A stretch of 27,380 nt of DNA from JACQRW01 sp964371935 (lineage in GTDB: Bacteria > Patescibacteriota > Minisyncoccia > Sungbacterales > HO2-52-23): positions 1 through 27,380 of the forward strand of contig CAYJOT010000007.1 in NCBI GenBank assembly GCA_964371935.1. Reading direction: 5' to 3'. Position numbers and translations under genes: made by a program. The notes beneath the pieces were generated by a model, which worked only from the letters and a program-made list of their open reading frames with translations, was not told the origin of the DNA and made no database searches. This document shows, piece after piece, positions 20,136 to 27,380 of the stretch. Numbering within the stretch: position 1 is the first letter of the stretch; every line of letters starts with the position of its first letter.

Positions 20136-21922
20136 TTACAACTCACGCCCCAACAGCGTATACACATGGAGCGATTTTCCGCGTCCTTTTACCGATACCT
20201 CTCCCAATGAGTGGAAAGCGTATTCATGGTGGTTGGAGAGCTTGTTTTTGGTGCTCTCGCTCAAGATAAGCGTGGTATTATGTTCTTTGTTCAAGCCCTC
20301 CAGACGCGAGGCAACATTGACTGTATCGCCGATCAGTGTGTAATCAAAGCGAAATTCCGATCCGATATTGCCCACTACGGCAAGGCCGGTGTGTATGCCG
20401 ATCCCGATGGCGATCTCCGGTTCTCCGGCAGCAGCCAGTTCTTTGTTGAGCTCTTTGAGTGCCACGATCATGCCCTTGGCCGCAGCAAGGGCATGATCGG
20501 CCTGAAGCGGGTCGTCAAAGGGCGCGCCCCAGAAGGCCATAATCGCGTCGCCGATGTATTTGTCGAGCACTGCCTCGCGGTTGACGATCTCGGCGCTCAT
20601 AGCCGAGAAGTATTTGTTCAGGATGCGCACGAGTTCCTGCGGCGAAGTTTTCTCCGAAAGCGTGGTAAATCCTCGGATGTCGGAGAACAGTACGGTTACT
20701 TCACGCTCCTCACCTCCGAGAGCGACTTTTGCCGGGTCCACCAGTATCTCTTCAAGTACGCGCGGCGATACGTATTTTCCAAAAAGCTTTTTGATCTCTT
20801 TCCGTTCCCGTTCTCCGCTCAAATACCGGTATGCAAAAAGCGACGAGGCCGAGAGTATCCAGGCAAAATGCACATGGAGCATATTGACGACTATGCCTTT
20901 CTCAAACAGGACCACTATAGCAATCATATATGCGATGCCCGCGCCTACGCTTGCTGCGAGCGGTCTTAAAGATCGAGGCCGGCTGCTGAAGAAAAGTGCC
21001 GACAGCAACGCTGCTCCAAAAATCCACAGATATGCAAGGAAAGGCGCCAGAGAATCAAGCCGATAACCGTATTGCAGCATGGTCACGATCTGCGCCTGCA
21101 GCTCCACTCCGGGCATTTCCGTGCCGCGCGAGAACGGAGTCAGTTTGGTGTCGTGAAGATCAGGAGCGGTCACGCCGATGAGCACGATCTTGCCTTGGAG
21201 CGTTTTCCCAACTTCTTCTCCATCATCCAAAAGCCGCGAGAACGAGAGCTTTCTGACGGCTCCCGGCAATGCCGAGTATGCGATGCGCGGGATCGCATCA
21301 AGGCGCTCTTCGCCGGGGATAGCATATCCCCCCTGTTTGAGAATTTCATATCCGAACGCATGCAGCATGTTCTGTCCCGCGGACAGGTCTGGGATGTTGA
21401 CCAGGAGTGGAAACTTCCGCACGATTCCGTCCGGATCCAGAATGAAATTGACATGCCCGAGCGTGACGCGTCTTGTGCTGCTGGTCAAAAGAGACAAAGG
21501 GATTAAAAGATTTTCCGCACGGGGTGCCTGCTCTTTTCCGGAAAGAAGAAGCGGGCTTGCCTCGGCCGGAAAAATCACCGGATAGGGGATGTCTGCCAGT
21601 GCGGCGCGCAGAGCCGCATCATCCGCCGTTCCCTTGCCGGACGGTTCGGAAAACATTACATCAATGCCGACCACAGCCGGAGGATTTTTTTTGAGCAATG
21701 AAAGCGCCTTGGCAAATGTTTCGCGCGGCCACGGCCATTGGCCGATTTTCTGGAGCGACGTATCATCAATGGCAATGATTACCACATCCGCGCTTGCGGG
21801 TTTGGGGCGCACCAGCAGGTCTTCGAAAAAAACTCGAGACCCTGAAAAAGGCCGAGTGAAAATGAAATTGCCACCACGACGCCCACTCCAAGCGTTATGC
21901 CAAATGTGTGTATTTTATCCAT
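20136..21922 (-). CDS. CHASE2-domain adenylate cyclase, class III (N-terminus frameshifted)
   Basis: An uninterrupted frame runs from GTG 21812 to 20136 (558 residues): an extracytoplasmic CHASE2 sensor (VVIIAIDDTSLQKIGQWPWP and on), three transmembrane helices near residues 255-325, and a class III cyclase domain. Metal Asp residues lie in VLFSDIRGFT (about 377) and DKYIGDAIMAFWG (about 421); the Lys before YIGD and the DYTLIGD segment indicate ATP as substrate, so cAMP is the expected product. CHASE2 proteins start with a membrane anchor. Here it is encoded in another frame from ATG 21922 (MDKIHTFGITLGVGVVVAIS, then FSLGLFQGLEFF). The frames would join if the 7-T run at 21826-21832 had 8 T. 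It follows and overlaps the FecR gene and converges with the ATPase gene 5 nt away. Confidence 0.88.
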
Positions 21923-23204
21923 CAGTATTTATGGAGTCCTCTACTTTTGCCTCCACGCGGAAAATGGGGCTTTTGGCGAGCATGGCCTCTCCGGTCTTCG
22001 GGTTTTTCCATATTGCGGTAATGGCGCCGGGAGCGGAGCCAAGTTCGGACACATCTGGGCCAAGCTCGGCAAGAAAAATACCGGGGCTTGCCACCTTTCC
22101 AATTGAACCGATCACCGCCCATCGCGCATCCACAGTTACGTCATGCGCCTGCCCATCCGGTCCGGTAAAGATCGCTTTGAACCCAAGGCGGTCTCCCTCG
22201 GTTACGTTTTTGAGATCCGCACTGGTGCGTATCTCAAGTTCCACCGGGCGTTGCAAAAGGGTATTTTGCGGTATATCTTGCTCTACTATGTTTTCTTTGC
22301 GTTCCGGGGGTATGGTCTCATTTCTGCTTTCGGTGCGTTCGGGCAGTGGTGCTTTCGGCTGCTCCTCGATCCCGAGTTCTTTGCGAATTTGCGTCAGCAG
22401 CTCATCCCGGAGCGTTTTTGCCTCAACTCCTCTGTTTCTCAATTGCTCGATTTTCTCCTCGTATTTTTTATCCGCGTCTTTCGCGTTTTTGACCCACGGA
22501 TCCGCAAGGATTTTTGCCGATGCCCTTTCAACCGCCAGTTCTTTCTTTGCCTCCCTGATAAGCGGGATATCCTGATCGGCGACTGCAACCAATTTGTCCG
22601 GGGCCACCAAAACTTCTTTGCCTATGGTCTTATTCGTTTCAGGATCAATCGCCTGCACCACAACTGTCTGTTCCGCTCCGATAACGCTTGTTTTGCCTTT
22701 GAGCGCGGTCATGCCAAATGCGGTTCCGCGCACCGTTGCAACCGCATTGGAAGTTTTTACCTCCCAGAGAGAGCTTGGCGTAAGGAGCGCCAACACTTTC
22801 GACCATACCCGGCCACTGGTCAGAAATATCCGCGTGGTCAGCGCCTGGTTCTCCGGGTTTAATTCCGCCTGGTTAAGCACAATTTTGGTATTCGCGTCCA
22901 GGCGCAACACTGATCCGTCCGGAAAGTAGATGTTGGCAATGCCCCGGCTATCGGTCTCGATCATGTTGCCGAGCGCGACTTCGTCTCCGGTTTTGAGTAC
23001 CCGGCTCTCTCCGCCATCCCTGGCGCTGTATTCCACCACCAGCGGACGCACGACTTCAATCCATGGCATTTGCGCCGTTCCCGCAACTTTTTCATGCTCC
23101 ACGGGAATCGCCAATGGTAGTATCGGCGCTGTTTTTTTGAACGCAAAAAAGGCGCCGCCAATCGCGACTGCAAGTCCCACAAATATGAATGCGGTAACAC
23201 GCAT
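21915..23204 (-). CDS. FecR-domain envelope protein
   Basis: From ATG 23204 the protein has 429 residues (ATG 23210 is equally possible). It has one N-terminal transmembrane helix (MRVTAFIFVGLAVAIGGAFF), then a FecR domain (VLKTGDEVALGNMIETDSRG, FPDGSVLRLDANTKI, VKTSNAVATVRGTAFGM). Next comes a Lys/Glu-rich coiled segment (KKYEEKIEQLRNRGVEAKTL) and a C-terminal Ig-like domain (VTEGDRLGFKAIFTGPDGQ and ITAIWKNPKTGEAML). It should stand outside the cytoplasmic membrane. FecR and CHASE2 cyclase genes are often neighbours in bacteria, so it is probably an envelope sensor or scaffold acting on the cyclase. The cyclase start codon lies inside its last codons. Confidence 0.88.
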   Translation of the reverse strand: MRVTAFIFVGLAVAIGGAFFAFKKTAPILPLAIPVEHEKVAGTAQMPWIEVVRPLVVEYSARDGGESRVLKTGDEVALGNMIETDSRGIANIYFPDGSVLRLDANTKIVLNQAELNPENQALTTRIFLTSGRVWSKVLALLTPSSLWEVKTSNAVATVRGTAFGMTALKGKTSVIGAEQTVVVQAIDPETNKTIGKEVLVAPDKLVAVADQDIPLIREAKKELAVERASAKILADPWVKNAKDADKKYEEKIEQLRNRGVEAKTLRDELLTQIRKELGIEEQPKAPLPERTESRNETIPPERKENIVEQDIPQNTLLQRPVELEIRTSADLKNVTEGDRLGFKAIFTGPDGQAHDVTVDARWAVIGSIGKVASPGIFLAELGPDVSELGSAPGAITAIWKNPKTGEAMLAKSPIFRVEAKVEDSINTDG

Positions 23205-23220
23205 ACCCATATATGCATAA

Positions 23221-23248
23221 ACAATAACATGCCTGGCGCCATGGTCAA
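23221..23248 (-). promoter_or_regulatory. Promoter of the FecR/cyclase pair
   Basis: Minus-strand TTGACC (23248-23243), a 16-bp spacer and TATTGT (23226-23221), within the 3' end of the UPF0173 gene. Motif match only. Confidence 0.35.
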
Positions 23249-24036
23249 AACTCGGCACGCTCGCCAAGTTCCAACACCCGCACTTCTATTCCCATCGGTT
23301 CCAGTATCTGTTTTGCCAGCCAGTGTCCCATCTGCGGATTTTTCAAAATCGCGTCATGCACCGGAATGCAAATCTGCGGTTTCAGTTCCGCCGCATAATC
23401 CACCGCTTCCGCGCTCCGCATCCACGGAGCCGTTACCGGCAGTGCCAAAATCTCAATGGGTTTTGGCAGCCCCACCTGTGCATGCAGAAACGGATTATTC
23501 TCTACGTAGTCCGAAAGCGGCCCGCCTGGACGACTATTTGATCGGTCGGGAATATTCGCGACCGTACGTCCATAGATTACGGTTGCTTCTTTTATAATCG
23601 TGTCCGGTGTTTCAGGAGCATGCGGGTATACCAACGCGTCCCCCGGATAGAAAAATCTGTCGGCGATAAAGAACCCGGTATTTTGTATCACCGGAATGGT
23701 CGAATGAATCACCGCATGATCTTTCCCAAACGCCTCAATCAAGACATCTTTGATACTAATATGCTCCCCGTCCCTCATCTCCTGATACTTAATCCCCTCT
23801 CCCGCCAGCACCTTTCCCACCCCGTCATTTGTGACAACCGTTGCCTCCGGACTATTCCGCAAAATCGCCTTCAGCGACCTTATATCCAAATGATCTTGAT
23901 GCTCGTGCGTGACTAAAACAACATCTACATCTCGCACGTCATTCTGCATCGTCGAATACACCCCCGGATCAAGCAGTATCCGCGCCTCCCCTTCCTCCAC
24001 CAGCAAACAACTATGCCCGAATTTGGTGATATGCAT
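23245..24036 (-). CDS. UPF0173-type metallo-beta-lactamase-fold hydrolase
   Basis: From ATG 24036 the protein has 263 residues: MHITKFGHSCLLVEEGEARI is the classic UPF0173/UlaG-like beginning. The zinc motif is THEHQDH and the following segments (FFIADRFFYPGDALV and a later CIPVHDAIL) match the fold. A TTG five codons upstream (24051) is a less likely start. The family is cytoplasmic and includes L-ascorbate-6-phosphate lactonase relatives and RNA or lactone hydrolases; substrate unknown. It lies between the histidine phosphatase and FecR genes on the same strand. Confidence 0.9.
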   Translation of the reverse strand: MHITKFGHSCLLVEEGEARILLDPGVYSTMQNDVRDVDVVLVTHEHQDHLDIRSLKAILRNSPEATVVTNDGVGKVLAGEGIKYQEMRDGEHISIKDVLIEAFGKDHAVIHSTIPVIQNTGFFIADRFFYPGDALVYPHAPETPDTIIKEATVIYGRTVANIPDRSNSRPGGPLSDYVENNPFLHAQVGLPKPIEILALPVTAPWMRSAEAVDYAAELKPQICIPVHDAILKNPQMGHWLAKQILEPMGIEVRVLELGERAEF

Positions 24037-24066
24037 AAAGTTCCAATACAATATCCTTACCCTTAC

Positions 24067-24096
24067 ATTATATTCTCAAGTATGTTGGGGTGTTAA
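24067..24096 (-). promoter_or_regulatory. Promoter of the UPF0173 gene
   Basis: Minus-strand TTAACA (24096-24091), an 18-bp spacer and a consensus TATAAT (24072-24067), about 30 nt upstream of ATG 24036. Confidence 0.5.
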
Positions 24097-24109
24097 TTGG
24101 GAAACTAAT

Positions 24110-24586
24110 TTATGAGATACTCCCATCATCGTAATTTTGCTTCAAAAATGCAAGAAAATCCGCAATCCGGGCTTTCACATCCTCATAACTTTCCCCCTCC
24201 GGAAATCGTTTCGTAATGCATTGCTCCTGCATCGGCTCGACGATTGCCGACGGTTTGGCATTATACGCCCCATAATTGCACTCCCGCAACCTCGCATCCT
24301 GTATGATCGGCGCTTCACCCTCAAACGCCAATTTCGCCGAATCCACGGCCCGTTTCATGTCCGAACAAAACACCGCATCAAATTTTTTATCTTTCGTCTG
24401 CTCTCTTAACTCTCTCGCTTGTCTCATCCCCAATTCCGAAAGCTCAATATCATACCATCCCGATGATATGTCTTTCTCGTTATCTGTTGTTGTTCCGTGT
24501 ACGAAGTGTGCGAATCTGGTATGAATATCTTCAAACGTGATAATGTACCCGCGAAGTCCGTGCACAAATCGTTCAAATGATATCAA
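24110..24586 (-). CDS. Histidine phosphatase-like protein with altered active site
   Basis: Up to 158 residues from TTG 24586; GTG 24565 is another possible start and no ATG precedes the domain. The phosphoglycerate mutase-like fold is recognisable: HFVHGTTTDNE, SSGWYDIELSELGMRQA, FDAVFCSDMKRAVDSAK, then DARLRECNYGAYNAKPS and FPEGESYEDVKARI. In active members the first motif is RHG; here the residue before HG is Val, so the phosphate-binding Arg is missing or displaced. The second catalytic His expected near the C-terminus (GHG/SHG) is also absent, and the protein stops soon after DFLAFLKQNYDD, shorter than the family. It is probably inactive, truncated, or a specialised relative. Confidence 0.65.
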   Translation of the reverse strand: MISFERFVHGLRGYIITFEDIHTRFAHFVHGTTTDNEKDISSGWYDIELSELGMRQARELREQTKDKKFDAVFCSDMKRAVDSAKLAFEGEAPIIQDARLRECNYGAYNAKPSAIVEPMQEQCITKRFPEGESYEDVKARIADFLAFLKQNYDDGSIS

Positions 24587-24754
24587 GTGCTATACAGTGC
24601 CCCGCATACCGCGCTTTGAAGTCCTTTGGCTTACGTATGACCTTTGTACGCTTGATGGGCACAATCCTGCCATTATTATGGTATACCCGTCAAAGATGAG
24701 CTTACTCTACTTCTTCCTGATAGCAAGACGCGCAATACATAATCTCCCATCCTC

Positions 24755-26272
24755 CTACCCCAACAACTTTTTCATAATTTCCTGCACGAGGGCAGGGTTG
24801 GCTTTGCCGCGGGTTTCTTTCATGACTTGGCCGACAAGGAATTGGATGACCACGGTTTTGCCGGAGCGGTAGTCGGCGGCAACTTGAGGATTTTCAGCGA
24901 TGATGTGGGCTGCGATATTTTCAAGATCGCCGGCATCGGACATCTGCCATAATCCTTTTTCGTTGATGAAATCCGAAGGGTCTGCGCCGGTACGGAATGA
25001 TTCTTCAAAGACCTCTTTGGCATTGGTGTTTGAGACCTTGTTTTCCGAAAGCAGAACAACTATCTCGGCAAAATTTTCCGGCGTGAGTAAAATATCTCCT
25101 ACGGGCGCACTGGTCTCGCGCAACAGACGCATGAAATCCCCCACCATGAATGCGGCAATTGTTTTGGCTAAATTCTTTTTTGGCTGTTCGGATGTCTCCT
25201 TGTCATGCTGCATGGCCTCGCTTACCACTGCTTCGAAATAATCCGCAAGAGCTTTTTCGCGCACGATAATTTTGGCCTGATCCTCTTCAATGCCGTATTG
25301 TGTTATAAATCGTTCCTGTTTTGCCGCGGGCAATTCGGGCAGACGGATGCGAATTTCCTCCACATACGCGGCGGACAAATGGAGCGGCGGGAGATCCGGC
25401 TCCGGAAAGTATCGGTAGTCATGCGCTTCCTCTTTGGAGCGCTGGGAAACCGAGATTCCTTTGTGTTCATTCCACCCGCGGGTTTCCTGTACTATTTTTC
25501 CTCCTTGATCTAAAATTTCCGCTTGCCTTTTTGTTTCGTATTCCACCGCATCCGCCGCGTATTTAAAGGAATTAATATTCTTGACCTCCACTTTTGTTCC
25601 CAAAGGAATTTGGTTATTGGGATTTTTGATTTGATTTGACATTAGAAATTTGTCATTTGAAATTGGCCGAAGTGATATATTCACCTCCACTCGCATCTGT
25701 CCTTTTTCCATACTGGCATCAGACGCGCCAACATAGCGCACGATCTGCTGCAACGCTTCCCCAAACTGCCGCACCTCCTCGCCCGTCCGAAAATCCGGCT
25801 CGGTCACGAGTTCCATCAGCGGCACGCCCGCGCGGTTAAAGTCGATCAGCGAAGCTGATCGACCCGAGCCAGTCGAGGGACCTTCATGAATCAGCCGCCC
25901 GGTATCTTCTTCCAAATGGATCCGCGTAATCCGCATGCGTTTGCCGGCCATCTCCAGCCACCCGCCGCTTACGATCGGATATTTGTATTGCGAAATCTGG
26001 TATCCTTTTGGCAGATCCGGATAAAAATAATTTTTCCGGTCAAACTGGGAAAATTCGCCAATGCTGCCGTTGAGCGCAAGGCCAACCGCGATCACCTTTT
26101 TTACCGCGTCCTCGTTGACATACGGCAGCGTACCCGGATGCCCCATGCAAATGGGACAGATGTTTATATTCGGATGCTGCTCGTCCGGATCATTGAGCGA
26201 GTAGCAAAACATCTTGGTCTTGGTATTGAGTTCGGCATGTATCTCCAGACCGATCACGGCTTCGTAGTTCAT
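24755..26272 (-). CDS. gatB: Aspartyl/glutamyl-tRNA amidotransferase subunit B
   Basis: 505 residues from ATG 26272 (MNYEAVIGLEIHAELNTKTK); an upstream start at 26311 would run through the -10 box and is rejected. GatB is the kinase/tRNA-binding subunit of GatCAB, which converts Glu-tRNA-Gln and Asp-tRNA-Asn to the amides. The signature LIDFNRAGVPLMELVTEPDF and the zinc-region motif ICPICMGHPG are intact. The C-terminal tail ends with QFLVGQVMKETRGKANPALV, typical of the YqeY-like domain. Before LIDFNRAG there is an extra peptide GPSTGSGRSAS, encoded by a palindromic element at 25841-25880. Neither gatA nor gatC is in the window. Confidence 0.96.
   Translation of the reverse strand: MNYEAVIGLEIHAELNTKTKMFCYSLNDPDEQHPNINICPICMGHPGTLPYVNEDAVKKVIAVGLALNGSIGEFSQFDRKNYFYPDLPKGYQISQYKYPIVSGGWLEMAGKRMRITRIHLEEDTGRLIHEGPSTGSGRSASLIDFNRAGVPLMELVTEPDFRTGEEVRQFGEALQQIVRYVGASDASMEKGQMRVEVNISLRPISNDKFLMSNQIKNPNNQIPLGTKVEVKNINSFKYAADAVEYETKRQAEILDQGGKIVQETRGWNEHKGISVSQRSKEEAHDYRYFPEPDLPPLHLSAAYVEEIRIRLPELPAAKQERFITQYGIEEDQAKIIVREKALADYFEAVVSEAMQHDKETSEQPKKNLAKTIAAFMVGDFMRLLRETSAPVGDILLTPENFAEIVVLLSENKVSNTNAKEVFEESFRTGADPSDFINEKGLWQMSDAGDLENIAAHIIAENPQVAADYRSGKTVVIQFLVGQVMKETRGKANPALVQEIMKKLLG
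25841..25880. repeat. Palindromic element in frame inside gatB
   Basis: GTCGATCAGC (25841-25850) and GCTGATCGAC (25854-25863) form a perfect 10-bp stem with a 3-nt loop. Adjacent CCGAGCCAGTCGAGG extends it to about 25880. On the minus strand it encodes GPSTGSGRSAS, inserted immediately before the conserved LIDFNRAG motif of GatB. Confidence 0.75.
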
Positions 26273-26278
26273 GCTGCC

Positions 26279-26284
26279 ATGATA
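26279..26284 (-). promoter_or_regulatory. -10 box of gatB
   Basis: TATCAT on the minus strand (26284-26279), 6 nt before ATG 26272. The -35 region is not convincing. Confidence 0.35.
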
Positions 26285-26390
26285 GCAAAAAAACCATATG
26301 AAGGAAAGCATGAGCCCTTGCCAAAGTTCTTCTGATATGAAACAATACAGATAAGCGTTTTCTCATTGCACAAAAAAGAAAGGGACGCCC

Positions 26391-27026
26391 ATGCGTATAT
26401 TGACAACAAGAGTATTGGCTATCTTTATATTTTTTCTGATTGTTTCTCTAAAACCCGTACATGCCCAAGAGATCAAGGTTCCCGATGTTCATGACGGAAC
26501 ATGGCTCCTCCTTCGCACAGAAAACTATAATGTACCGATATCTACCTCACCTACTACGCAGACCATTTTTACCATAGGAACGACACGGATTTATCAGCAC
26601 ATAGGAAACTCTATGCAGGTAACTCAGATTATGCCGCTTCATGATCCGTCTCAACCAGTCCTTACCGCTTGGCATGAGGAGAAAACTGCATATTATGCTC
26701 TGAAGGTTGGTCAAGCAGTGAAAATCGGAACCCAGCTAAACGTCACCATTGACAATTATCCTTGTCCGGGATTATGGATGAGAGCTTTTATCAATATACC
26801 ATTCCGCGTATACGGCACGGACTCTACAGATTTAAAAACAGCCAATTTTCAGAACATTGCCAAACAACAACTTACAAAAAAACAGTCCAGGCCACCAAAG
26901 ATTGCCAAAAACAAAAAGTGGCGTAAATCACCGCAACCGCCATTGCCTGCGTTACCGCAATTGCCGAAATCCAAACCCAATTTTTCCCCATTCTTTCAGC
27001 CGCTTCATCCGATCAGACACGCATAA
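26391..27026 (+). CDS. Secreted or lipid-side protein of unknown function
   Basis: A 211-residue protein with a clear signal peptide: MRILTTRVLAIFIFFLIVSL, with cleavage likely after PVHA before QEIKVPD. A Shine-Dalgarno-like AAAGGGA lies about 8 nt upstream. The mature part to about residue 145 reads like a beta-rich domain (TWLLLRTENYNVPIST, TIFTIGTTRIYQHIG, YALKVGQAVKIGTQLNVTI). The last 60 residues change sharply to a Lys/Pro-rich tail (RPPKIAKNKKWRKSPQPPLP) unlike the rest. Another frame there reads SEHCQTTTYKKTVQATKDC before a stop, so a frameshift near 26834 is possible. I recognise no family. Confidence 0.65.
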   Translation: MRILTTRVLAIFIFFLIVSLKPVHAQEIKVPDVHDGTWLLLRTENYNVPISTSPTTQTIFTIGTTRIYQHIGNSMQVTQIMPLHDPSQPVLTAWHEEKTAYYALKVGQAVKIGTQLNVTIDNYPCPGLWMRAFINIPFRVYGTDSTDLKTANFQNIAKQQLTKKQSRPPKIAKNKKWRKSPQPPLPALPQLPKSKPNFSPFFQPLHPIRHA

Positions 27027-27074
27027 TCCTGCAGACGAGCATATCGTCCGCAGATTTTTTTGTTCAAAATTCAA

Positions 27075-27102
27075 TTGCATTTTCCAGTATTTTTGGTATG
27101 AT
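27075..27102 (+). promoter_or_regulatory. Promoter of the tRNA-Glu/Val/Val cluster
   Basis: TTGCAT (27075-27080), a 16-bp spacer and TATGAT (27097-27102), 9 nt before the first tRNA. The same TTGCAT -35 is used by tRNA-Leu at 422. Confidence 0.5.
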
Positions 27103-27111
27103 ACAAACATT

Positions 27112-27184
27112 GCTCCCATCGTCTAGCGGCCTAGGACCCGGGCTTTTCAAGCCCGTTACATGGGTTCGATTCCCATTGGGAGCG
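27112..27184 (+). tRNA. tRNA-Glu (anticodon TTC)
   Basis: A 73-nt tRNA. The acceptor GCTCCCA pairs with TGGGAGC (27177-27183) and the discriminator is G. The anticodon stem CGGGC/GCCCG encloses TTTTCAA with anticodon TTC. No CCA is encoded. It complements the CTC isoacceptor at 3442-3516. Confidence 0.95.
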
Positions 27185-27196
27185 TAAAAAATTTAT

Positions 27197-27271
27197 GCGC
27201 GATTAGCTCAGTGGTAGAGCGTTTCGTTGACATCGAAAAGGTCGAAGGTTCGATCCCTTCATCGCGCACCA
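27197..27271 (+). tRNA. tRNA-Val (anticodon GAC), CCA encoded
   Basis: The acceptor GCGCGAT pairs with ATCGCGC (27261-27267), discriminator A27268, and CCA is encoded at 27269-27271. The anticodon stem TTTCG/CGAAA encloses TTGACAT, anticodon GAC. The D-arm is GCTCAGTGGTAGAGC. Confidence 0.95.
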
Positions 27272-27279
27272 AATTTTTC

Positions 27280-27354
27280 GGGCGCTTAGCTCAGTGGTAG
27301 AGCGTCTCGTTTACACCGAGAAGGCCCAAGGTTCGATCCCTTGAGCGCCCACCA
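27280..27354 (+). tRNA. tRNA-Val (anticodon TAC), CCA encoded
   Basis: The acceptor GGGCGCT pairs with AGCGCCC (27344-27350), discriminator A, CCA encoded at 27352-27354. The anticodon stem TCTCG/CGAGA encloses TTTACAC, anticodon TAC. It shares the D-arm with the preceding tRNA-Val and lies 8 nt after it. Confidence 0.95.
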
Positions 27355-27380
27355 TAACAGGAAATTGCAAGTTTTTGGAA

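Noticed and set aside
20211..20969. 252-codon plus-strand reading frame
   Set aside because: Antisense shadow of the cyclase domain.
24587..24754. Possible gene between the phosphatase and gatB
   Set aside because: About 170 bases with no convincing frame, hairpin or promoter beyond the phosphatase upstream region.
26857..27126. 89-codon plus-strand frame overlapping the secreted protein and tRNA-Glu
   Set aside because: It runs into a tRNA gene and has no protein-like pattern.
1..27380. Alternative genetic code with TGA as glycine
   Set aside because: glyS, metG, the permease and the antitoxin all end at TGA in the expected places.
1..27380. CRISPR array, rRNA genes or transposase genes
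   Set aside because: No evenly spaced direct repeats, no rRNA signatures and no transposase-like protein were seen.

Overview
The window is a gene-dense bacterial segment that most resembles Patescibacteria (Candidate Phyla Radiation, probably a Parcubacteria-type lineage). Four things point there: an RNase J with a basic N-terminal extension, class III pseudopilins with short globular tails, membrane proteins of CPR style, and many short palindromic elements lying in frame inside housekeeping genes. TGA is a normal stop here (glyS, metG and the transporter end on it), so this is not the TGA=Gly code of Gracilibacteria/SR1. No stretch longer than 300 bases is without a gene; the largest gap is about 170 bases (24587-24754).

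Layout. 1-408: C-terminal end of a pseudopilin. 487-570: tRNA-Leu(CAG). 628-3439 (+): RNase J and trpS, meeting a minus-strand tRNA-Glu(CTC) head-on. 3442-11209 (-): a block of tatD, a HicA/HicB toxin-antitoxin (TA) pair, metG, an AI-2E-type permease, an M16 peptidase, an AbrB/RelE TA pair, a Nudix fragment and glyS. 11210-15313 (-): a second RelE-type TA pair sitting between two copies of the glyS 5' end, a class III pseudopilin with a small membrane protein, a MazF C-terminal remnant, an amidohydrolase and lemA. 15381-20130 (+): a small CPR-type protein, def and fmt (N-terminal formyl-Met metabolism), then a small membrane protein with a membrane-anchored two-domain Clp/Hsp100-like AAA+ ATPase. 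20136-26272 (-): a CHASE2 adenylate cyclase whose N-terminus is separated by a frameshift, its FecR-domain partner, a UPF0173 metallo-hydrolase, a degenerate histidine phosphatase and gatB. 26391-27354 (+): a secreted protein, then tRNA-Glu(TTC), tRNA-Val(GAC) and tRNA-Val(TAC).

Many genes serve translation: three aminoacyl-tRNA synthetases (Trp, Met, Gly), the Glu/Asp-tRNA amidotransferase subunit GatB, formyltransferase, deformylase and six tRNAs. Inserted among them are three TA modules plus a MazF remnant. FecR plus the CHASE2 cyclase form an envelope-signalling pair. The AAA+ ATPase with its small membrane partner looks like a membrane-tethered unfoldase or disaggregase.

The most unusual signals are: (1) a TA cassette flanked by 94-bp direct repeats of the glyS promoter and first 27 codons, so that the extra glyS start probably works as promoter and 32-codon leader for the TA operon; (2) six palindromic elements in about 22 kb, each read in frame inside or at the end of a protein gene; (3) a recurrent -10 hexamer 6-7 nt before the ATG of several genes, which suggests leaderless mRNAs; (4) a poly-T frameshift that cuts the membrane anchor from the cyclase.
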